Below are positions 1-5,674 of a stretch of DNA of 5,970 nt, in pieces. Under the pieces are notes generated by a model. That model did not search any database. It saw only the letters and a list, made by a program, of their open reading frames with translations, and was not told the DNA's origin. Source of the DNA: Mycobacterium sp. GTDB taxonomy: Bacteria; Actinomycetota; Actinomycetes; Mycobacteriales; Mycobacteriaceae. Both the position numbers and the translations under genes were made by a program. The stretch lies in NCBI GenBank assembly GCA_029256565.1, contig JAQSXQ010000133.1, positions 1 to 5,970 of the forward strand, given 5' to 3'. The first letter of the stretch is position 1. Each line of letters opens with the position of its first letter.

Positions 1-755
1 ACCTCGGTGTCGTAGAGCGCGCGGGCCTTCTCGTCGAAGCGTTCGTACGAGTAGTCCTCGCGGCCGAACGACTTGACCACCCGCATGCCCAGGGCGGCCT
101 CCTCGACGTCGGTCGCCACGTGACCGGCCTGGTCCTGCGACAGCCGCGAGAGCTTGGTGAACTTGCGCTGGAAGTGCAGCACCGTCAGCGTGATCGGCAC
201 GACCGACACGACGACCACCACGCCGAGCGGCCAGTACATCGACAGCAGGATCGCGGTCACCACGACGATCTGAATCCCGTTGAGCACCAGGAACAACAGA
301 CCGAACGACAGGAACTGCCGGATGGCGCTCAGATCGTTCATCACCCGGGACAGCAGCTGACCCGACTGCCACTGGCCGTGGAACGACATGGGCAGGATCT
401 GGAGGCGGGCGTAGAGGTCCTTGCGGATGTCGGCCTCGACGCCGAGCGTGGCGCGGGCGACCAGCCAGCGGCGGATGAACCACAGCGCGGCCTCGGTGAT
501 GCCGATGCCCATCGCCGCCGCGCCGAGCACCCACAGCCCCTGCTGATCCTGGTTGCGGATCGGGCCGTCGATCACCGCGCGCGTCATCAGCGGGATCACG
601 ATCGTCGCGCCGGTGCTGGCGAGCGCGATGACCGACATCACGATCCAGCGCCACCGGTACGGCAGCAGGTACGGCAGCAGGCGGACGAGCGACGACGACC
701 CGCGCTGCTTCGACGGCGGAGGCGAGATGGCTGGCTCGCGTGAGATCCGGGTCAT
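1..755 (-). CDS. ABC exporter half-transporter, N-terminal transmembrane domain (partial, runs off left edge)
   Basis: Only the first 251 residues are in the window, starting at ATG 755 and running off the left edge. It is the membrane domain of a type I (ABCB/MDR-like) ABC exporter. An N-terminal tail rich in Pro and Ser (about 1-25) precedes hydrophobic segments at roughly 34-58, 74-98 and 150-195. The intracellular-loop motif QSGQLLSRVMNDLSAIRQFL (130-149) and the later GMRVVKSFGRE stretch (223-233) are typical of the family. The nucleotide-binding domain lies outside the window, so substrate and catalytic competence cannot be judged. The ATG overlaps the stop of the preceding ABC gene in an ATGA (752-755), so the two are almost certainly co-translated and likely assemble as a heterodimer pumping a substrate out of the cytoplasm. 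I infer drug or lipid export only from family membership. Confidence 0.93.
   Translation of the reverse strand, partial: MTRISREPAISPPPSKQRGSSSLVRLLPYLLPYRWRWIVMSVIALASTGATIVIPLMTRAVIDGPIRNQDQQGLWVLGAAAMGIGITEAALWFIRRWLVARATLGVEADIRKDLYARLQILPMSFHGQWQSGQLLSRVMNDLSAIRQFLSFGLLFLVLNGIQIVVVTAILLSMYWPLGVVVVVSVVPITLTVLHFQRKFTKLSRLSQDQAGHVATDVEEAALGMRVVKSFGREDYSYERFDEKARALYDTE
656..679. repeat. Perfect 12-bp tandem duplication inside the second ABC gene
   Basis: GGTACGGCAGCA occurs twice in a row (656-667 and 668-679). On the coding minus strand it encodes LLPY twice (residues 26-33), just before the first transmembrane helix. The length is a multiple of three, so the frame is kept. It may be a recent slippage duplication or simply a codon-level coincidence in a Leu-Pro-Tyr linker common in exporters. 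Confidence 0.6.
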
Positions 756-2629
756 GCAGCGGCCCCGTCGCGGAACTGCGTCTCGTAGAGGCGCGTGTAG
801 CGGCCGCGGCGGGCGAGCAGCTGGGTATGGGTGCCACGTTCGACGACGCGGCCGTCCTCGACGACGAGGATGACGTCGGCAGCACGGATGGTGGACAGCC
901 GGTGCGCGATCACGATCGACGTCCGACCGGCCAGCGCCTCGGCCAACGCTTGCTGCACGGCAGCCTCCGATTCCGAGTCCAACGATGCCGTCGCCTCGTC
1001 GAGGACGACGACGCGCGATCGGCCGAGCAGCAGGCGCGCAATGGTCAGGCGCTGCCGCTGCCCACCGGACAGACGGTAGCCGCGCTCACCGACAACGGTG
1101 TCCAGACCATCGGGCATGTCGGCGACCACGTCGGCCAACCGGGCGCGGCGCAGGGCGTCCCACAGCTCGTCGTCGGACCTCTCGGATTCCCCGAGCGTCA
1201 GGTTGGCGCGGATGGACTCGTGGAACAGGTGACCGTCCTGGGTGACGACGCCCACGGTGTCCTGCAGCGAGGCGAACGTCAGGTCACGGACGTCGACGCC
1301 TGCCAGCCGCACCGCGCCGGACGACACGTCGTACAGCCGGGCCACCAGTGCGGCGGTCGTCGACTTGCCGGCACCCGACGAGCCGACCAGTGCCACCATC
1401 TGGCCCGGTTCGGCGCGGAACGAGATGCCGTGCAGCACCTCGTCTCCGCCGCGGTCGTCGAGAACGGCGACCTCCTCCAGCGAGGCCAACGACACCTCGG
1501 TGGCCGACGGGTAGGCGACGCGGACGTCGTCGAACTCGACGGCGACCGGGCCGTCGGGAACCGCGCGGGCGTCGGGCCGCTCGCGGATCAGCGGCTCCAG
1601 GTCGAGGACCTCGAAGACCCGCTCGAAACTCACCAGCGCGCTTGCGATCTCGACGCGGGCGTTGGCCAGCGCGGTCAGCGGCGCGTAGAGGCGGGTGAGC
1701 AGCAGGGCCAGCGACACGATGGCACCGGCTTCCAGCTGTCCGCCGATGGCGAGCACGCCGCCCAGTCCGTAGACCAGTGCCAGCGCGAGCGCCGACATCA
1801 GCGTCAGCGAACTCATGAACGTGGCCTGCAGCATCGAGGTCTTGACGCCGATGTCGCGGACCCGGCCCGCGCGCACCGCGAACTCGCGCGATTCCCGCGC
1901 GGGGCTGCCGAACAGCTTGACCAGCGTCGCGCCGGGCGCGGAGAAGCGTTCGGTCATCTGGGTGTTCATGGTGGCGTTGTTGATCGCGCTCTCGCGGCTC
2001 AGCTCCGCCATGGAGCGGCCGATGCGGCGCGCGGGCAGCAGGAACAGCGGCGTCAGCAGCAGCGAGAGCAGCGTGATCTGCCAGGAGATGCCGAGCATGA
2101 CGACCAGCGTCAGCGTCAGGGTGACGACGTTGGACACCACGCCGGACAGCGTGTCCGAGAACGCCCGCTGCGCGCCGATGACGTCGTTGCCGAGCCGGCT
2201 GACCAGTGCGCCGGTGCGGGTCCTGGTGAAGAAGGCGACCGGCATGCGCTGCACGTGGTCGAACACCGCGGTGCGCAGGTCGAGGATGAGGCCCTCGCCG
2301 ATCGTCGACGACAGCCAGCGGGTCACCATCGTGACCGCGGTCTCGGCAAACGCCACGCCGGCGATGATCAGGGCCAGCACCACCACGGTGCCGGGGGCGC
2401 CGCCGTTGACGATGGCGTCGACGACCTTGCCCGCCAGCAGCGGGGTCGCCACGGCGAGCAGGGAGCCGACGACGCTGATCGCGACGAATCCGCCGAGCCT
2501 GCGGTGGTGGCGCGCGGAGAACCGCCAGATGCGTCCGAGCAGGCCGCGGTTGGCCAACTCGCGCAGTTCGCCGCCGCGTGCCCGGGTCTGCCGGTACAGC
2601 GTCTGCCGTGCGACGGTTTCCAAGTTCAT
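752..2629 (-). CDS. ABC exporter half-transporter (membrane domain fused to ATPase domain), 625 aa
   Basis: Complete type I exporter half-transporter of usual length. The membrane domain covers about residues 45-330, with hydrophobic segments near 45-65, 80-102, 162-197 and 270-312. The ATPase domain (about 360-620) shows an A-loop Tyr373, Walker A GSSGAGKST (416-424), Q-loop Gln464, signature LSGGQ (520-524), Walker B VVVLDE with catalytic Glu545, and switch His576. Its own ATP-site motifs are therefore all canonical. An insertion of about 17 residues separates the A-loop from the strand before Walker A. An in-frame TTG at 2653 would add 8 residues, but it lies inside the spacer of the promoter seen at 2636-2666. 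ATG 2629 is 6 nt after the -10, so I prefer it as a leaderless start. It probably pairs with the downstream half-transporter, which it overlaps by 4 nt. Substrate unknown; drug, lipid or siderophore export are all possible. Confidence 0.95.
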   Translation of the reverse strand: MNLETVARQTLYRQTRARGGELRELANRGLLGRIWRFSARHHRRLGGFVAISVVGSLLAVATPLLAGKVVDAIVNGGAPGTVVVLALIIAGVAFAETAVTMVTRWLSSTIGEGLILDLRTAVFDHVQRMPVAFFTRTRTGALVSRLGNDVIGAQRAFSDTLSGVVSNVVTLTLTLVVMLGISWQITLLSLLLTPLFLLPARRIGRSMAELSRESAINNATMNTQMTERFSAPGATLVKLFGSPARESREFAVRAGRVRDIGVKTSMLQATFMSSLTLMSALALALVYGLGGVLAIGGQLEAGAIVSLALLLTRLYAPLTALANARVEIASALVSFERVFEVLDLEPLIRERPDARAVPDGPVAVEFDDVRVAYPSATEVSLASLEEVAVLDDRGGDEVLHGISFRAEPGQMVALVGSSGAGKSTTAALVARLYDVSSGAVRLAGVDVRDLTFASLQDTVGVVTQDGHLFHESIRANLTLGESERSDDELWDALRRARLADVVADMPDGLDTVVGERGYRLSGGQRQRLTIARLLLGRSRVVVLDEATASLDSESEAAVQQALAEALAGRTSIVIAHRLSTIRAADVILVVEDGRVVERGTHTQLLARRGRYTRLYETQFRDGAAA

Positions 2630-2635
2630 GTAATC

Positions 2636-2666
2636 ACCGTAAAACCTCAACAATTGATGAGGTCAA
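2636..2666 (-). promoter_or_regulatory. Candidate MerR-type promoter and operator for the ABC exporter pair
   Basis: On the minus strand a -35 TTGACC (2666-2661) and a -10 TACGGT (2641-2636) are separated by exactly 19 bp. That is too long for a normal sigma-A promoter but is the hallmark of promoters activated by MerR-family regulators, which twist the DNA to realign the two boxes. The spacer holds the palindrome CCTCATCAATTGTTGAGG (2662-2645), whose two 9-nt halves are complementary except at one position pair. Its first two bases are the last two of the -35, as in the E. coli soxS promoter, and the half-sites CCTCA/TGAGG resemble those of SoxR and TipA. The -10 ends 6 nt before ATG 2629, predicting a leaderless transcript. 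No MerR-family gene is in the window, so the regulator is inferred. A repressor of another family using the same dyad is the alternative. Confidence 0.55.
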
Positions 2667-2699
2667 ACCATTTCCTCCCGCAAAGGGAGCGTTGACCTC
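2659..2699. repeat. Nested inverted repeat in the chrA-ABC intergenic region
   Basis: An 8-bp perfect inverted repeat, GAGGTCAA (2659-2666) and TTGACCTC (2692-2699), encloses a second one, CTCCC (2675-2679) and GGGAG (2685-2689), with a 5-nt loop. The left outer arm contains the -35 of the ABC promoter and part of its palindrome. As RNA this could form a branched hairpin after the chrA stop at 2737. There is no T-run beside it, so evidence for an intrinsic terminator is weak. The outer arms could instead be a second copy of a protein half-site. Confidence 0.5.
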
Positions 2700-2736
2700 G
2701 GCTGAACTGAGCTGGATTACCCGCGGCGAGCCCGCT

Positions 2737-3282
2737 TCAGACGAACCCGAGGTAACCGATCACTCCGGCGGCGGCCACCACCAGCAGGGGGTTCAGCTTG
2801 GTGCGGACGAAGATCACAGTGCAAACCGCGGTCAACAGGTACGCCCGCCAGTCGTGATCCGCCGCACGGCTCATCACCAAAGACGACGCCAGGATGAGCC
2901 CCACGGTCAGCGGAGCGAACCCCTTCTCGACCGCGATGCGCCAGCGCGACTCCTCCGCGCGCTGCCAGAACAGCGTGATCGCGTACACCAGCGACGCCGC
3001 GGGCAGCACCATCGCCACCGTCGCGACCACCCCGCCGAGGATGGCGCCTGGCACACCCCCGACCTCGAGGCCCGCGGCGTAGCCGACCATCCCGACGATC
3101 AGGATGCTCGGCCCCGGCGCGGTTTGGGAGATGGAGAACAGGTCGGCGAACTGGCCGTTGCTCAGCCAGTGGTGCTGGTTCACCGCGCGCAGGTGCATCT
3201 CGGGCAGCACCGCGTTGCCGCCGCCGATCGACATCAGCGACAGCGAGCCGAACAGCACGATCAGCTGGAGGTAGGTGCTCAC
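2737..3282 (-). CDS. chrA: Chromate (CHR family) transporter, C-terminal-type half, 181 aa
   Basis: Single-domain CHR protein, the second half of a split chromate ion transporter. It shows the family's repeat motifs: SIGGGNAVLPEM (18-29), the helix-loop QTAPGPS (53-59), and the GxxGAxxG pattern after it (75-84), followed by hydrophobic segments near 83-105, 122-136, 146-159 and 164-181. CHR proteins exist either as one two-domain chain of about 400 aa or as paired short chains of about 180-200 aa. This length fits the short type, which needs its partner encoded just upstream. The start is GTG 3282, whose bases overlap the stop of the first half in a GTGA (3279-3282). No ribosome-binding site is visible, so translational coupling is likely. 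In the membrane the pair would move chromate or a related oxyanion. Actual chromate resistance is not shown by sequence. Confidence 0.9.
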   Translation of the reverse strand: MSTYLQLIVLFGSLSLMSIGGGNAVLPEMHLRAVNQHHWLSNGQFADLFSISQTAPGPSILIVGMVGYAAGLEVGGVPGAILGGVVATVAMVLPAASLVYAITLFWQRAEESRWRIAVEKGFAPLTVGLILASSLVMSRAADHDWRAYLLTAVCTVIFVRTKLNPLLVVAAAGVIGYLGFV

Positions 3283-3839
3283 GTCGCGGGTGCGGAGCGG
3301 TCCCTGGGCCAGGCCCACAGCAGAGCCAGCGGCGCGACGATCGCCAGCACGCCGAGCAGCGGCCAGCGCAGGATGCCGTTGAGCACGAAGGCCAAACCGA
3401 ACAGAGCGACCGGGATCACGCCCGTGAGGCAGTTGCGACCGGTCTTGATCACCATGGCCACCGTCAGCGCGACCGCGGCGGCCGACGCGCCGTGCAGCAC
3501 CCCGGCGACGGCAGGCACCTCCTTGAAGCGGAAGTACAGCCACGACAGGAACAGCACGATCGCCAATGGCACCACGCACAGCCCGAGCACGGCGGCGACC
3601 GCACCGGGCACGGCCCGCATCTTGGTGCCGACGAACACCGCCATGTTGACCTGATTGGCGCCGGGCAGGATGCGGCACATCGTCATCGCCGAGAGGAACT
3701 CCTCCTCCCCCAGCCACTGCTTCTCGACGACGAGCACCTCGCGCGACCACGCCGACAGTCCGCCGCCGAACGAAGCCAGCGCAATGTGGTTGAACGTCCA
3801 CGCGACGTCGACCAGGGAGGGCGGCCGGGCCTCACTCAT
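3279..3839 (-). CDS. chrA: Chromate (CHR family) transporter, N-terminal-type half, 186 aa
   Basis: First half of the split CHR transporter. Conserved CHR features are FGGG (24-27), the Trp/acidic stretch EKQWLGEEEF (39-48), the loop ILPGANQVN (57-65), and GTKMRAVPGAVAA (71-83) leading into hydrophobic segments near 80-103, 110-132, 139-153 and 158-177. The loop reads LPGANQ where its partner has APGPS, the kind of divergence expected between the two halves of a heteromeric transporter. ATG 3839 lies inside the end of the upstream phospholipase-like gene (8-nt overlap), and its stop overlaps the second half by 4 nt. All three are therefore probably translated from one mRNA. The short hydrophilic tail after residue 178 ends the domain, and no fusion remnant to the second half is seen. 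An exporter of another inorganic anion cannot be excluded. Confidence 0.9.
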   Translation of the reverse strand: MSEARPPSLVDVAWTFNHIALASFGGGLSAWSREVLVVEKQWLGEEEFLSAMTMCRILPGANQVNMAVFVGTKMRAVPGAVAAVLGLCVVPLAIVLFLSWLYFRFKEVPAVAGVLHGASAAAVALTVAMVIKTGRNCLTGVIPVALFGLAFVLNGILRWPLLGVLAIVAPLALLWAWPRDRSAPAT

Positions 3840-4830
3840 GGACGAGCGTCGAGTCCGATGGGAAGTCGGACGCGTCGTCGTCGTGGTGCAACTCGGGGTG
3901 CAGCGGGTCCGGCGGCGAGTAGTGGTGCGACAGTTCCCAGTCCTCGTCGAAGACGGCCTTGAGGCGCTTGACGATCATCGGGTCGGACGTCGTGATGCCG
4001 AGTTCACGACGGAGGTCGAACGCACTGCGGTCGATGTTCATCGAGCCGACGAGCGCGCGTTCGTCGTCGACGATGATCAGCTTGGCGTGCACGCGCAGGT
4101 TCTTCTGCTTGTGCACCTTCACCCCGAACCGGCGCAGCGTGCGCAGCGAGGCGAACGTGTCGAGCACGTCCCACTCGCTGATGCCATGCCTGCCGCCGCA
4201 GAGCACGTGCACCTTGACGCCGCGGTCGGCGGCGGCCGCGAGGTGGTCCAGGATCACCGCGTCGACGTACTTGGGGTGCTGCACGTCGATGCGCCTGGTG
4301 GCCGTGTCGATGAAGCGGGCCATGTGCAGGCGCGAGTTCGCATTGCTCCACAGCAGGCCGTGGCAGGGCGACGGCTGCCAGTCCGCCTCGTTCCAGTCGG
4401 CGTCGAAGACCTCGGTGATCTGGGCGATCTGGGCCGGATCGACGGTGACGACGCCGTAGTCCCGCGTCCGGGTGAAGTACTTCTCGCACAGGTTGAACGT
4501 CGCGACCAGGGCTGCCGTCCCGTCGACGACGATCGACTTCTCGTGGGTGACGTAGAACAACGGGTTCGCCCACTTGACGTCGATGCCCGCGTCGCCCAAC
4601 CGGGCGAAGGTGTCGTCGTTGGCGCGGTCGCCGCCGGATCGCTTGGCGTTCAGCATGACCCGCACGTCGACACCGGCGCGCCTGCGATCGATGACGGCCT
4701 CGATCAGCGTCTCGTCGGTGAAGGTGAACTGCTTGATCAGCAGCGTGTGCGCGGCCGAGGCGATGAACGCCCGGACCGGTTCGACGCCGTCGTCGGGCTG
4801 GACGATCACACCCGGAGCGTTCGGTTGCAC
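3832..4830 (-). CDS. Phospholipase D superfamily protein with two HKD motifs, 332 aa
   Basis: Contains two copies of the phospholipase D catalytic motif. HKD1 is HEKSIVVD (96-103) followed by VATFN (109-113). HKD2 is HAKLIIVD (248-255) followed by VGSMN (261-265), with an acidic RREL (274-277) after it. Two HKD sites in one chain form the active centre of PLD, cardiolipin synthase and phosphatidyltransferase enzymes. HKD1 has Ala where Gly is usual, but keeps the catalytic His and Lys. There is no signal peptide or membrane anchor, so it lacks the N-terminal helices of bacterial cardiolipin synthases. The last 32 residues are rich in His, Asp and Pro. The start is uncertain: GTG 4830 sits 8 nt after a TAGCTT box and just before the first conserved strand, while GTG 4899 and ATG 4923 are in-frame alternatives. 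Reaction and substrate are unknown; a lipid phosphodiesterase or phosphatidyltransferase is most likely, and a nuclease-like PLD is possible. Confidence 0.88.
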   Translation of the reverse strand: MQPNAPGVIVQPDDGVEPVRAFIASAAHTLLIKQFTFTDETLIEAVIDRRRAGVDVRVMLNAKRSGGDRANDDTFARLGDAGIDVKWANPLFYVTHEKSIVVDGTAALVATFNLCEKYFTRTRDYGVVTVDPAQIAQITEVFDADWNEADWQPSPCHGLLWSNANSRLHMARFIDTATRRIDVQHPKYVDAVILDHLAAAADRGVKVHVLCGGRHGISEWDVLDTFASLRTLRRFGVKVHKQKNLRVHAKLIIVDDERALVGSMNIDRSAFDLRRELGITTSDPMIVKRLKAVFDEDWELSHHYSPPDPLHPELHHDDDASDFPSDSTLVHE

Positions 4831-4838
4831 GACTGACG

Positions 4839-4844
4839 AAGCTA
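4839..4844 (-). promoter_or_regulatory. Possible -10 element of the phospholipase D-like gene
   Basis: TAGCTT on the minus strand fits the mycobacterial TANNNT -10 pattern and ends 8 nt before GTG 4830, so transcription could begin at or next to the start codon (leaderless). No good -35 is visible (CGCAGA at the expected spacing). No Shine-Dalgarno precedes GTG 4830, which fits a leaderless start but does not prove it. Confidence 0.35.
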
Positions 4845-4913
4845 GCAGTGCAGACGTGGTTTCTGCGCTTCGAGCGCGCGATCTCGGGTTTGGTGTCACC
4901 TGGCGTTCACGCG

Positions 4914-4932
4914 CCTCCCGCATCGCGGGAGG
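4914..4932. promoter_or_regulatory. Perfect inverted repeat in the pld-prrA divergent region, candidate operator
   Basis: CCTCCCGC (4914-4921) and GCGGGAGG (4925-4932) are perfect 8-bp complements separated by ATC. No T-run follows on either strand, so it is not a recognisable intrinsic terminator. It ends 22 nt before the prrA ATG, covering where a -35 would fall for the possible -10 at 4942-4947, and lies upstream of the pld start. A bound protein could affect both divergent genes. It does not look like a tandem OmpR-family direct repeat, so PrrA itself is not the obvious ligand. Confidence 0.4.
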
Positions 4933-4941
4933 GGTATCGGG

Positions 4942-4947
4942 CAAGAT
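4942..4947 (+). promoter_or_regulatory. Possible -10 element of prrA
   Basis: CAAGAT has the conserved A at position 2 and T at position 6 of a -10 box and ends 7 nt before ATG 4955, the spacing of a leaderless promoter. No Shine-Dalgarno precedes the ATG. It matches only 3 of 6 bases of TATAAT, so the call is weak. Confidence 0.3.
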
Positions 4948-4954
4948 TGGCCGC

Positions 4955-5665
4955 ATGGACTCTGGCGCAGGGAGTGGTTCGTCTCCCCGGGTACTCGTGG
5001 TCGACGACGATCCCGACGTGCTCGCGTCGCTGGAGCGGGGGCTGCGGCTGTCCGGGTTCGAGGTGTTCACCGCCGTGGACGGCGCCGAGGCGCTGCGCAG
5101 TGCGACCGAGACGCGACCCGACGCGATCGTCCTCGACATCAACATGCCCGTGCTCGACGGCGTCAGCGTCGTGACGGCGCTGCGCGCGATGGACAACGAC
5201 GTGCCGGTCTGCGTGCTGTCGGCGCGCAGCTCCGTCGACGACCGGGTGGCGGGTCTGGAGGCGGGCGCCGACGACTACCTGGTGAAGCCGTTCGTCCTCG
5301 CCGAACTGGTGGCGCGGGTAAAGGCCCTGCTGCGCAGGCGCGGATCGACGGCCACGTTCTCCTCGGAGACCATCTCGGTCGGGCCGCTCGAGGTCGACAT
5401 CCCGGGCCGCCGCGCACGCGTCAACGGCGCCGACGTCGACCTGACCAAGCGCGAGTTCGACCTGCTCGCGGTGCTCGCCGAGCACAAGACGGCCGTGCTC
5501 TCGCGGGCACAACTGCTCGAGCTGGTCTGGGGTTACGACTTCGCCGCCGACACCAACGTCGTCGACGTGTTCATCGGGTATCTGCGCCGCAAGCTGGAGG
5601 CCGGCGGCGCTCCGCGGTTGTTGCACACGGTGCGCGGCGTGGGCTTCGTGCTCAGGCAGCAGTAA
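4955..5665 (+). CDS. prrA: Two-component response regulator PrrA (OmpR/PhoB family), 236 aa
   Basis: Cytoplasmic DNA-binding response regulator. The receiver domain (about 12-125) shows the acidic pocket DDD (17-19), phosphoacceptor Asp61 in VLDINMP, Ser89 in the switch position (VLSAR), and Lys111 in the LVKPF motif. The C-terminal winged-helix domain (about 135-236) carries TKREFDLLAVLAEH (164-177), the recognition-helix region (about 200-214) and the final VRGVGFVLR wing. Length and sequence match mycobacterial PrrA closely, which is why I give the symbol. ATG 4955 gives the family length and lies just before the receiver. The N-terminal tail MDSGAGSGSS has serines but no threonine. Family knowledge: phosphorylation by PrrB activates DNA binding and autoregulation. 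The system is essential in M. tuberculosis and linked there to early adaptation in macrophages. It is followed after 9 nt by prrB, in one operon. Confidence 0.97.
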   Translation: MDSGAGSGSSPRVLVVDDDPDVLASLERGLRLSGFEVFTAVDGAEALRSATETRPDAIVLDINMPVLDGVSVVTALRAMDNDVPVCVLSARSSVDDRVAGLEAGADDYLVKPFVLAELVARVKALLRRRGSTATFSSETISVGPLEVDIPGRRARVNGADVDLTKREFDLLAVLAEHKTAVLSRAQLLELVWGYDFAADTNVVDVFIGYLRRKLEAGGAPRLLHTVRGVGFVLRQQ

Positions 5666-5674
5666 GGCGAGCGC

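Noticed and set aside
2630..2653. TTG 2653 as start of the first ABC gene
   Set aside because: It lies between the -35 and -10 of the likely promoter, has no well-spaced ribosome-binding site, and a leaderless ATG follows at 2629.
2675..2689. Small CTCCC/GGGAG hairpin as an intrinsic terminator after chrA
   Set aside because: Only 5 bp with no adjacent T-run on the minus strand; reported only as part of the nested repeat.
740..2695. A 651-codon open frame on the plus strand across the ABC gene
   Set aside because: It is antisense to a clear ABC transporter, its protein is Gln/Arg/Asp-rich without any domain, and long antisense frames are expected at this GC content.
2578..3654. A 358-codon plus-strand open frame over chrA
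   Set aside because: His/Gln/Arg-rich composition typical of an antisense shadow; both CHR halves on the other strand are intact.
3283..3801. Upstream extension of the second chrA half (same frame open to 3801), suggesting a fused gene
   Set aside because: The translated extension is Arg/Gly-rich nonsense overlapping the first half in another frame; the CHR domain begins exactly at GTG 3282.
3655..4836. A 393-codon plus-strand open frame across the pld and chrA genes
   Set aside because: Low-complexity Val/Asp/Arg composition, no motifs, and antisense to the two-HKD protein with intact catalytic motifs.
4831..5196. Longer pld protein starting inside prrA
   Set aside because: The extension would be antisense to the prrA receiver domain, has Ser/Arg/Pro shadow composition, and the PLD fold begins right after GTG 4830.
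4907..5626. Minus-strand 239-codon frame opposite prrA
   Set aside because: Antisense shadow of a highly conserved response regulator; Arg/Gln/His-rich and without motifs.
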